Positions 24,013 through 32,200 of a stretch of 64,000 nt of DNA are shown here, piece by piece. Numbering within the stretch: position 1 is the stretch's first letter; the number at the start of each line of letters is the position of its first letter. The stretch covers positions 40,841 through 104,840 of the forward strand of contig CAZIZO010000012.1 in assembly GCA_964543905.1 (NCBI GenBank). The letters run 5' to 3'. This DNA comes from GCA-016699835 sp964543905 (GTDB lineage: Bacteria > Planctomycetota > Phycisphaerae > Phycisphaerales > UBA1924). The notes beneath the pieces were generated by a model. The model saw only the letters and a program-made list of their open reading frames with translations. It ran no database searches and had not been told where the DNA came from. Made by a program: the position numbers and the translations under genes.

Positions 24013-26061
24013 GTGCACGTGCGCGGGTGGGCGGCGGGCGTGGGAGGGCTTCGACCGGTGGTTCGTGCGACGCAACAAGGCTCGCGGGCGTGGTTGGCCA
24101 TCGGCGTGATGTCGATGGGCGTGCCCGCGTGGAGCATGGGCCTCGCGTTCGATCGGGCCTTGGGGACCGAGCATCCGACTGAAGAAACCGCCCCGGCGCG
24201 GAGCGCGTGGGATCGCGTGTGTGACGGCACGCTCACCGACGAAGAACGCCAGCGGGCCGCGGATGAGGTCATCGCGCAGACCGACCTTCCCATGGACAAG
24301 ATCGCGACGGAACTCCGCTTTCCCTTCGCCGGTCGGAGCGGGGCGGCCTATCTGGTGCGGGCGATCGAGCGTGCACGCCAGCCCTCGCCCGCACTCTTTG
24401 GCATGATCCGCGCGCGATTCGACATCGCCGACCGCGACGAACTGCCGGCCCTGCTGGGCGCGGTGGGCGCGTTCGCCACGAGGGAGGCCGCGGCCCTCGC
24501 GATCACGTACCTGTCCGAAGAGGGGCCCGTCGGGCTCGCGGCTCAGGCGGCGGTCGTGCGCGCGACGGGACGGGACGACCTGGGCAGCGATCGTCGAGCC
24601 TGGGGAGAGTGGATGGAGCGTGTCCGCGGCTTGAGCGACGCGCAATGGACCGCGGAACTGGCGCAACGGCGTGGCGAACGCCTGCAGCGCATGACCCAGC
24701 ACGAGCGGGCGGTCGTCGCCCGCCTCATCGAGTCGCTCCGCAAGGCGCACATCGACACCCCCGAAGGCGAGCGTGCCGCGCTCCTCGCGACGTACATCCG
24801 GGACAACCTGCCCGAAATCCGCGACCTGGGGTTCTCGCTCATCAACCGCGAACTGGGAGCCGGCGCCACGCTCAACGGCGAGGTCCGCGCCGCCGCGCTG
24901 GACCTCCTGAGCCACGAGGACGCCCGCACGCGCGCGTCGGCCGCGCTCTTGGTCAACCAGTTGTCCCCCGCGGGGGCCGAGCCGCGCGTGCTCGAGGCCT
25001 TGGAGCGTGAGCGCGAGCCGGTCGCGGCCGCGGCGATGCTCGACGCCGCATCCCGCTGGGCCTCGCCCGGGCTTTCGCCCCTGGTGCTCACCTGGCTGAC
25101 GACGGCCGACGAACCCTCGTGGCGATCCGCGACGAACGCGCTCTGGGCGCTCGCGCGCGCGGGCGTCCTCACCGATTCGCAGCGAGAAGAGGCGCTGGGC
25201 CTGGTGCGTCGGGTCCGAGACGCGGAACTCACCTCCTCCGCGTGCCGCTTCCTGGGCGCTGCGGGGACCGACGCCGACCGCGTGCGACTGACGGAGCTCC
25301 TCGAAGGCGAGTCGCCGGCGCGACGCCTGGCGGCGGCCTCGGCCCTGGCCCCTTTCCCCGAGCATGCCGACGCCATCGTGCACGCTGCGGCACTCGATGA
25401 AGAACTCTTCCCCATCGCGGCCCGAGCCACGCTCCTGCATCGCCCGACCGTCGAGGGCTACCGCCAACTCCGGGAGGTCGCCCCCACCGAGGGTGGCGTT
25501 CGCCGCGAGGGCCTGTTGCTCGTGGCCCACGCGCTCACGGCGACGGACCTCTACTCCATCGCCACCAACTCCGTCCACAACGACGAACGTGCCGACCTGC
25601 TCGAAGACCTGACGAGCGAGACGCGGCTGCTCTCGGAGCGCGAGTTGCCGGAAAACCTCGACGCGATGACGCAGGGCGCGCTGGAGTTGGCCCATCTGCG
25701 CCTGGAACAGGGACAGGCCGAGCCCGCGCTCGTCGTGCTCGATCGGTTCGCCGACTCGGCGAGCGGGGAGACGCGGAGCGAGGTCCTCGAGATGCAGGTC
25801 GCCGCGCTCCTCCTCCTCGATCGCACGGAACTGGCGGAGGTCTTGGACGCGCCGGCGTCGGCGTGGCTGCGGGGGCTCCGGCTCTCCGCAACCCGGCGGC
25901 ACGGGGGCAAGGTCGCCGAGGCCCTCGAAGCACGATTCGGCGGTTCGCTCACGCCCCTCGAACGCGACGAACTCAACGCGCTCAAGCAGATCATCGCGGA
26001 CCAGAACGCAAGCGAGTCCAGCCGCGCTCGGCTGGACTCGACGACGATTCCTCCCCGCTGA
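24013..26061 (+). CDS. HEAT-repeat-like helical protein
   Basis: I do not recognise a specific family for this 682-residue protein. After about 45 N-terminal residues with a weakly hydrophobic stretch (possible signal or anchor), it is almost wholly Ala/Leu/Arg/Glu-rich helical sequence with 30-40-residue periodicity (RAAALDLLSHEDARTRASAA, RRLAAASALAPFPEHAD), typical of HEAT or ARM solenoids. The last third resembles TPR arrays. It starts at GTG 24013 (GTG 24019 is equally possible). Such solenoids are scaffolds; the partner is unknown. Confidence 0.65.
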   Translation: MHVRGWAAGVGGLRPVVRATQQGSRAWLAIGVMSMGVPAWSMGLAFDRALGTEHPTEETAPARSAWDRVCDGTLTDEERQRAADEVIAQTDLPMDKIATELRFPFAGRSGAAYLVRAIERARQPSPALFGMIRARFDIADRDELPALLGAVGAFATREAAALAITYLSEEGPVGLAAQAAVVRATGRDDLGSDRRAWGEWMERVRGLSDAQWTAELAQRRGERLQRMTQHERAVVARLIESLRKAHIDTPEGERAALLATYIRDNLPEIRDLGFSLINRELGAGATLNGEVRAAALDLLSHEDARTRASAALLVNQLSPAGAEPRVLEALEREREPVAAAAMLDAASRWASPGLSPLVLTWLTTADEPSWRSATNALWALARAGVLTDSQREEALGLVRRVRDAELTSSACRFLGAAGTDADRVRLTELLEGESPARRLAAASALAPFPEHADAIVHAAALDEELFPIAARATLLHRPTVEGYRQLREVAPTEGGVRREGLLLVAHALTATDLYSIATNSVHNDERADLLEDLTSETRLLSERELPENLDAMTQGALELAHLRLEQGQAEPALVVLDRFADSASGETRSEVLEMQVAALLLLDRTELAEVLDAPASAWLRGLRLSATRRHGGKVAEALEARFGGSLTPLERDELNALKQIIADQNASESSRARLDSTTIPPR

Positions 26062-26080
26062 CACGGTTCAGATCAGGTCT

Positions 26081-28057
26081 TCAGCCCCCGCCGGGGCCAC
26101 CCGGGGGCCTCATCCCACCCATGATCTTCTGCTGCAGCGCCATCTGGGCGGCCTGCATGTCCGTGATCTTGCCCGCGGTGATGTCGGCCGCGACCTCTTC
26201 CAGCGCCCGGGTCATCATCGGGGCCATCTGCGCGATCATCGGGTTATCCACCTCGGGCATGTGGATGAGCCACTGGTCGCCGACCTTCTTGAGTTTCATG
26301 GGCGTGGGGATCGCGTCGTTGGACGCGGAGGCCGATTCACCCTCGACCGTCACGGTCATGTCCTTCGACGTGAGCGACTTGATCTTCTCCAGGTCCATCC
26401 CGGCGCCGGGGCCGGCCATCGCCGCCATGGCCGCAAAGCCCGTGCCGAACTTCGCCTTGGCGGCGGCTTCCAACTTCGAAAAGGCGCTCATCATCCCCAT
26501 GGCGGCCTTGATGTTCTCCTTGGACTGTGGGGACGTCGCATGCACGAGCGCCAGCGTGTCATCCCACTTCTCCGCCTTGATCGCAGCGAAGTAGGCATCC
26601 AGCGTCGCAAGGATCTTGGGATCCACCGAGCCCGAGGGCGCCGTGGGCGTCTCACCCGCGGGCGTCGCCGCGGCGGCATCCGCCTGGACCTGGGCCTGGG
26701 CCTGAGCCGCGGCGGCGGCATCCGCGGCCTGCTCCTCGGCCGACTTCGACATCGCCTGGAGTTTCGCCCCCAGCGCCTGCAACCGCTGCTTCACCTCGCC
26801 CGTCACCTGGACCCCGTTGAACGCCGAGCCGGCCTCGCCGTACGCCGCCCGCGCCGCCTGGATCGCTTCGTCCGCGGCGGCCTTTGCCGCCTGGGCCTTC
26901 GTCGCATAGTTGCCCGCGTCGGGCAACTTCGGCTCGGCCTTCGCGAGGTCCGCGAGCAACGCGGCATACGCCTGGTGCCCCCGCGCACGCGTCGCCTGCA
27001 CGTCGCCCACCTTCTGCTTTGCGGTGCCCAGCGCGAGTTTCGATGCGCCCGGCACTTCCGTCCCCGCCGCCTGGGCGGCCTTGACCGCCTGGCTCAACGT
27101 GCTCAGCGCCGATTCGCCCGCGCTCTGCACCTCGCCCGAACGGAGCGCGTCGAGTTCTCCCACGAGTTTCCGGATCTCATCCTTGGCCTTGCTCGCTTCC
27201 TCGCGTGCCGTCGCCGCCAAGCGAACGCTGCTGGCCTTCTTCGCGTTCAGTTCCGCGGCACGATCGTCGAGGCTCTTGGCCTGATTCACCGACTGCTCCA
27301 CGAGCAGCCTCAACTCGTGCGCCAGCGGTGTCGTCACGTCGAGTTGCGCCTCGACCTTGCCGGCCTCCAGTTTCAGCGCGTCCGCTTCACGCTTGGCCTT
27401 GTTCGCCGCCTGCACGATCGGCAACGCCTCCGTCGCCTTCATCGACGTCGTCCGCGCCATCGACTCGTTGAACTCCAGCATCTTCGCGTCGGCGGCGTCG
27501 TTCTTCGCCTTGACCGCCGCACGCAACTCCGCGATCTGCGTCTCGATCACCGCGAGGCGCGCCCGCGCATCCTCCGCCGATTTCTCTCGCTCCGCCTTCG
27601 CCTTCGAAGCATCCGAAAGATCCCCCGACGGGTCATAGGACTCCGCAACGGCGGCGACGGAACTCGCGCCCGCGTACACCGCAAGGGCGGCCTGGACTTC
27701 GTTCAACTTCGCCATCGCCGCGTTCTCTTGTTCTTCCAGCGCCGCGATCTGCTCGTCCGCGAGCCCGGTGTGCGCACTCGAGACGAGCGTCATGGCCGCG
27801 GCCCCGACCTTGCCGTCCCCGAGGCCGGCGAGTTTCGTGGTCGTCTCCTTGAACGTGTTCGCCTGCGCCTTGGCCGGGCCCGCGGAGCCCCCCGTCCCGA
27901 GCACTTCCAGTTTGTCGCTCTGCTCTCGCAGCGCCCGGGCGGACTGCGGCTCGCGATCGCAGGCGACGAGGGATCCGGCGACGAGCGTCAACGCGATCGA
28001 GCGCCGAAGCGTGGGGAACAAGGCGGGACGAACGGTGCGGGACATGGAGTGTGCCAT
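26081..28057 (-). CDS. Coiled-coil lipoprotein
   Basis: A 658-residue exported lipoprotein with lipobox LVAC about residues 30-33. The body (about 60-430) is Ala/Lys/Glu-rich coiled coil with heptads such as AKAEREKSAEDARARLAVIE. A low-complexity Ala/Gln stretch (AAAAAQAQAQVQ) follows. The C-terminal 150 residues form a small domain starting DPKILATLDAYFAAIKAEKW, resembling SnoaL/NTF2-like stress folds, then a Gly/Pro-rich tail. It probably spans the periplasm from a membrane anchor. The start is ATG 28057, with 28078 and 28045 as alternatives. Convergent with the HEAT-like gene. Confidence 0.68.
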   Translation of the reverse strand: MAHSMSRTVRPALFPTLRRSIALTLVAGSLVACDREPQSARALREQSDKLEVLGTGGSAGPAKAQANTFKETTTKLAGLGDGKVGAAAMTLVSSAHTGLADEQIAALEEQENAAMAKLNEVQAALAVYAGASSVAAVAESYDPSGDLSDASKAKAEREKSAEDARARLAVIETQIAELRAAVKAKNDAADAKMLEFNESMARTTSMKATEALPIVQAANKAKREADALKLEAGKVEAQLDVTTPLAHELRLLVEQSVNQAKSLDDRAAELNAKKASSVRLAATAREEASKAKDEIRKLVGELDALRSGEVQSAGESALSTLSQAVKAAQAAGTEVPGASKLALGTAKQKVGDVQATRARGHQAYAALLADLAKAEPKLPDAGNYATKAQAAKAAADEAIQAARAAYGEAGSAFNGVQVTGEVKQRLQALGAKLQAMSKSAEEQAADAAAAAQAQAQVQADAAAATPAGETPTAPSGSVDPKILATLDAYFAAIKAEKWDDTLALVHATSPQSKENIKAAMGMMSAFSKLEAAAKAKFGTGFAAMAAMAGPGAGMDLEKIKSLTSKDMTVTVEGESASASNDAIPTPMKLKKVGDQWLIHMPEVDNPMIAQMAPMMTRALEEVAADITAGKITDMQAAQMALQQKIMGGMRPPGGPGGG

Positions 28058-28270
28058 GGCGATTCGAAAACTCCTCATGCGAACCCGCCGCGCACTCTAC
28101 GCCGCGGTGGCGAGTTTGCGCGTCGAAGGGGTCACTTTAGCACACCGACGCTCGACTCGGGCGTGGGTGAGACTGTTCGGTTCGAATTTGGTGGGCAAAC
28201 AGTTCCACGCGGACCGCTTCAACACAGCCAAGGACATCCGAACAAAACTGAAACCTCGAGATGACGCGGC

Positions 28271-29566
28271 TTAGCGCGACCCGGATTCGCCTTCCGGTGC
28301 TTCCATCTCACCCTCGGGCGTCGGCCTCGCGACGGGTGGCGTGTACTCGATCGGATACTCCGGGCGCGGCTTGAACATCGACTTGATCCAATCGACGGCG
28401 GCCGCGAACTTCGCATCCTCCTGCGAGCGAAAGATCGCTCGCCAACGCTGTCGGCTTGGGCCCGCCTCGACCTCGGGATGCGGGAAGAGCGACGACTCCC
28501 GTGGGAGCGCCATGTGAAGCAGCGGCGATCGCCCCGGCTCGGCATAGTCAATGAGCGGCTGACCCGTCTTCAACCGGAATCGCTCCAAGATCAAAAAGTT
28601 CGTATACACCAGCCGATCGCCCACGTTGTTGCGGCTCGCGAGGTACAGGCGTCCGGCCTCGGGCCCGCCGTGGCACGCCGCGGACGCGCACGAGTTCATC
28701 AGCCACTGCCGATGGATGTCGTCGCGGAATCGGCGCATCGATTCCGGATTGTCATGGACCTTGATCTCGGGATACAACTCCCTCGCCCGGAGGCGAAACA
28801 TGATCGCCACGATGTCCGCCGCGGGCTTGCGATAAAACGCGTCCCGCCCCTCACGCGTCACGGGGATCTCGGGCTGGCCCGCGTACTTCTCCAGCAGTTT
28901 GGAGATGGTCGCACGCGAAATCGTGATCTGCGGCGGATTGGCAAGGTCCAGTTCGTACACCCGGATCAGGTTGAGTTGCTCGTCGCTGAGCAAGGGAAAC
29001 TTGGCCCGTGGTTCGCCGCGCGGGCGGGGCGTCCTGGGGTTTCCGTCCTTCCCCGTGCCCGCGCGCCTGGCGAGTTGGTCCTGCTGCTCGATCAGCGTCT
29101 TGAGTTCCTGCGCCTCGAGGTTCCCGGGCTCGATCGCCAGGACCCCACCCACTTCGGCGAGGGCGAGGTCGTACTTCCTTCTCGCGAGGAGCCATTCGGA
29201 GAGTTTGAGCCGCCCGGGCAGGTCGCGCTGGTCCACGCTCAACCGCAGCGCACGATACTGCTGCTCGAACGATGGACGAACATGGACCCGCTCGATGTCG
29301 CCGCGTGCGATCGGGGTCTCGATCCCCTCGATCCGCAGCACCACGTCGCGCGGGCCTTCCGACACAAGGACGCCCGCGAGGCGACGGCCATCCTTGAACA
29401 GGACTTCCGCCTCCGTCGGCTCGGGAGGCTCGCTTTGGACCGTCGATTCGACTTTCGGCGTGGGCTCCGCGGGCGCGTCCGCCGGCGAGGTCTGCGCGTG
29501 GCACATCCCCCCCGCGCACCACGCGAGCGCCAGCGTCAGACTTGGAACAGAACCCAAACTTCGCAC
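28271..29566 (-). CDS. Secreted protein with a CX4CH possible haem motif
   Basis: A 431-residue exported protein; signal peptide ends near CHAQ (about residue 24). The first half contains a beta-rich stretch (EVLFKDGRRLAGVLVSEGPR) resembling small secreted repeat units, then a helical TPR-like part. Residues 293-299 read C-ASAA-CH, a CX4CH variant of the c-type haem motif CXXCH, in the context SCASAACHGG that resembles planctomycete cytochrome-like 'CHG' proteins. Haem attachment is unproven. The start at GTG 29566 is uncertain. It lies downstream of fapA on the same strand with 82 nt between. Confidence 0.6.
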   Translation of the reverse strand: MRSLGSVPSLTLALAWCAGGMCHAQTSPADAPAEPTPKVESTVQSEPPEPTEAEVLFKDGRRLAGVLVSEGPRDVVLRIEGIETPIARGDIERVHVRPSFEQQYRALRLSVDQRDLPGRLKLSEWLLARRKYDLALAEVGGVLAIEPGNLEAQELKTLIEQQDQLARRAGTGKDGNPRTPRPRGEPRAKFPLLSDEQLNLIRVYELDLANPPQITISRATISKLLEKYAGQPEIPVTREGRDAFYRKPAADIVAIMFRLRARELYPEIKVHDNPESMRRFRDDIHRQWLMNSCASAACHGGPEAGRLYLASRNNVGDRLVYTNFLILERFRLKTGQPLIDYAEPGRSPLLHMALPRESSLFPHPEVEAGPSRQRWRAIFRSQEDAKFAAAVDWIKSMFKPRPEYPIEYTPPVARPTPEGEMEAPEGESGSR

Positions 29567-29648
29567 TCAAAAGCCCCAATCACGGGCCACCGCACTCTGT
29601 TCGTGCGGCGTGGCCGTCTGATCCACTCGACCTCCAACTCGAGAGACG

Positions 29649-31190
29649 TTATGCCGCCTTGGGCGCGGCCGGGCGCAGGCACAGGCCGAGGTTGCGAGCC
29701 TCGTACTCCAGGTCGATAAACCGTGGGTCGGCGCGGACCCGGGCGATCTTGGAGAGCGGTTGCTTCTCGTTGATGCTCGTGTCGAGGCAGTAGGGCCCGC
29801 CGTGCTCATCGAGGGCGATGCGGAGCGGGCCGGGAACGGCGGTGACAAACTCGACGCAGTAGCCCCCGATCCAGACCCGAACTCCGGGATGCAGCACGCC
29901 ATGCACCATCAGTTCAGCGCGCGAGAACTTGGCCATCTGATCGGCAATCGTGCGCATGCCTCGCTCCAGTTGACGGAGCGTGCCCTCATCCCGTGCGCAG
30001 TCGAACTGGAGTTCCGTGAGTTCCTCCGCTTGCTTGGGTGTCAACCGACCGGAAGCCCGCTGCAACGTGGCGAGCGCCTCCCGTGAGCGCTCGTGCTGCT
30101 CGAGGACTTCGGGCGCGAGATGGAGCGCTTGCCTCGCCGCCTGCTCGAGGGCCTCAAACTTCCCGAGGATGATCGTCGTGGGCACGTGGGCGTCGGTGCC
30201 GACGTGCGCCAACTCGCAGGTTCGCCCGACCCACACCTCGCCTCGCATCAGCGTGCACGAAGGGCCGCGGAGGTGGCGTCCCACCCGAAGATCGCAGTTC
30301 GAGATGTCCTTCCCGAGGTGCGCATCCCGGACGACGACGGCCTTGACGTCCGACACGTACGTCGCGCGGAGGTCGCGCCCGGCGCGGAGCACGCCCTGCC
30401 CCCGGCCCGACATCCCCATCTCCAAAAGAAGATCTCGCCCGGACTGCAGGTCGCACGCCTGCGCCAAGTCGCCCACCTGTAGCATCCCACCCGCCCGAAC
30501 CACCCGTCCATCATGCACACCGCCCGACACGACCACGTGGCGTGGAAAATCCACGTCGCCCCGTGCGGCGTCCACCGAGCCCTCGATCCGGAGCGTCTCC
30601 GAGATCCGAAGGCGCCGACCTGTAACCTCCACCAGCCCGGGAGTCTTGGCCACGAGTGTGCCGTCCGACTCGATCTCGATGGTCTTCTCGATCGCGATCG
30701 GAGAGGGGCGTGCCGCCCTCGCCTTGACGACGCGACCAAAGACGTCCATGCCGTCAGCGCCGGGGGTTGATGGATGCAAGTGCCCGATGACGTCGCCCAC
30801 GTCGACGACGAGCGGTTCGCCCATCCCGGATTCATCCGCGGTGTCCGGATCTCCCGAGGGCGAGGAGCCGGTCTCGCCGACCGGGTGGCATTCCTCGGAC
30901 CCTCGCCGAGTGCGCAGTTCCAGGCGGGTCCCCAGGGCGTGGACGGGCTCGACGCCGAACGCGATCGGGACGCGATGCGTTTCCCCCGGGTTGAGGGCGT
31001 ACTGCTCCAAGGCTCGGCGGATCGTGGCCGACCGCTCGCGCGTCAGCGGAACCTCGTGCGAGGTGAGCAACGACTCGGCAAAGGGCGCGTCCAGCGGTCC
31101 GGGCTGCCCGCCCGACTCGAGCACCAGGGACGCGGACATGTGGTCGTCCGCGACCTCGATCCGCATCAACTCGGTGAGCGCGCGCGTCAT
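29649..31190 (-). CDS. fapA: FapA/DUF342 family protein
   Basis: A 513-residue cytoplasmic protein of the FapA (DUF342) family, a right-handed beta-helix implicated in flagellar or polar-organelle assembly in several bacteria. Seen here: the hallmark VGDVIGHLHPSTPGADGMDVFG, then TPGLVEVTGRRLRI and a Gly-rich beta-helix (VVVSGGVHDGRVVRAGGMLQVGDL) before a C-terminal coiled coil (EQHERSREALATLQRASGRL). It is the last gene of the chemotaxis operon, so it may link chemotaxis signalling to a motility or pilus structure. No flagellar gene is in the window. Confidence 0.88.
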   Translation of the reverse strand: MTRALTELMRIEVADDHMSASLVLESGGQPGPLDAPFAESLLTSHEVPLTRERSATIRRALEQYALNPGETHRVPIAFGVEPVHALGTRLELRTRRGSEECHPVGETGSSPSGDPDTADESGMGEPLVVDVGDVIGHLHPSTPGADGMDVFGRVVKARAARPSPIAIEKTIEIESDGTLVAKTPGLVEVTGRRLRISETLRIEGSVDAARGDVDFPRHVVVSGGVHDGRVVRAGGMLQVGDLAQACDLQSGRDLLLEMGMSGRGQGVLRAGRDLRATYVSDVKAVVVRDAHLGKDISNCDLRVGRHLRGPSCTLMRGEVWVGRTCELAHVGTDAHVPTTIILGKFEALEQAARQALHLAPEVLEQHERSREALATLQRASGRLTPKQAEELTELQFDCARDEGTLRQLERGMRTIADQMAKFSRAELMVHGVLHPGVRVWIGGYCVEFVTAVPGPLRIALDEHGGPYCLDTSINEKQPLSKIARVRADPRFIDLEYEARNLGLCLRPAAPKAA

Positions 31191-31219
31191 GCCCGAGTCC
31201 TTTCCGGAGGCACGTCATC

Positions 31220-31615
31220 TCATGCGGACGTGGGCGCGGGTTGAGACGCGGCGAACTTCGCCATCGTCTCGGAGATCCGCTGGCTCAGCATGTCCGGGGT
31301 GAACGGCTTGACCACGTAGTTGTTCACCCCCGCCTTGATCGCCTCGATCACCCGGCTCTTTTCGGCCTCGGTCGTCACCATGATGATCGGCGTCGTCTTG
31401 CTCACCTGCGCGCGATACGTCTTCACGAACGTCAGCCCGTCGATCACGGGCATGTTCCAGTCCACCAGCATCAGTTCGGGCTTGAACGCCACCGCCTTGC
31501 TCAGCGCGTCCTGCCCGTCGCACGCCTCTTGCAGGTCGGTGTGCCCGAGTTGCGTGAGGACGGCCTTCTGGATGTTTCGCATGGTCTTGGAGTCGTCGAC
31601 GAGCAGGATGCGCAT
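31220..31615 (-). CDS. cheY: CheY-like response regulator
   Basis: A 131-residue single receiver domain. The acidic pair is in LLVDDSK, the phosphorylation site is Asp52 (LVDWNMP), the switch Thr lies in IIMVTT, and the conserved Lys in VVKPF. It receives phosphate from CheA and signals to the motor or another output. The ATG at 31615 gives the normal CheY start. It lies 32 nt after cheX and 30 nt before fapA. Confidence 0.94.
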   Translation of the reverse strand: MRILLVDDSKTMRNIQKAVLTQLGHTDLQEACDGQDALSKAVAFKPELMLVDWNMPVIDGLTFVKTYRAQVSKTTPIIMVTTEAEKSRVIEAIKAGVNNYVVKPFTPDMLSQRISETMAKFAASQPAPTSA

Positions 31616-31647
31616 GGGTCGGTCCTTGTGAGCGTGCAGGTGGAAGT

Positions 31648-32157
31648 TCAGGCGTTCGCACGAGCGGGGGTGGCGGCCTTGGCAACGGGTTGATCCTCGC
31701 CCACCTTGAGGGCGATCTCGATCGTCAACGGGCCGCAATCCGTGGTACACGGGATCACGATGCAGGGGATGTCCGACTGCCGCGCCAGCGTGTGGTTCTG
31801 TCCGATCACCACACTCGGGCAACTGATCGACGCTTTGGCGTTGCCGGGAAAGAGCGCCTTGGCTCCGCCGCTGATCATGTTGACCAGTTCACCGACGGCA
31901 TCGGCAAAGTCCGCCGTCCCGACCTGCAGGGATTGCCCGGCAAAGATCGCGACCACACGCTCCGCCGTCTGCGTCGGAAAACTCAGCACCACCGACCCGC
32001 GGACGGCCCCGCTGAGCCCGATGATGCCCGAGATGTCGTTCTCGGCCCCTCGGTCCGTCTTGAGGCGCGGTTCGCCCGTGGTCACGGGCATCTGGAGCAT
32101 CGTGGCAAAGACGTTCTGGATGCTCGCGATGAAGGGCTTGATGTATGCCGGATCCAT
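31648..32157 (-). CDS. cheX: CheX-like chemotaxis phosphatase
   Basis: A 169-residue protein of the CheX/CheC-like family that dephosphorylates CheY-P. The catalytic E-x2-N motif is in ELVNMISGG. Surrounding motifs SGIIGLSGAVRGSVVLSFP and GNAKASISCPSVVIG match CheX. Single E-x2-N copy and length fit CheX rather than CheC. Its position next to cheY supports the assignment. Confidence 0.88.
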   Translation of the reverse strand: MDPAYIKPFIASIQNVFATMLQMPVTTGEPRLKTDRGAENDISGIIGLSGAVRGSVVLSFPTQTAERVVAIFAGQSLQVGTADFADAVGELVNMISGGAKALFPGNAKASISCPSVVIGQNHTLARQSDIPCIVIPCTTDCGPLTIEIALKVGEDQPVAKAATPARANA

Positions 32158-32200
32158 GGGGTCTCCCGTGTTGCCCGCGACAGCGCATCGCGGCGTGCTG

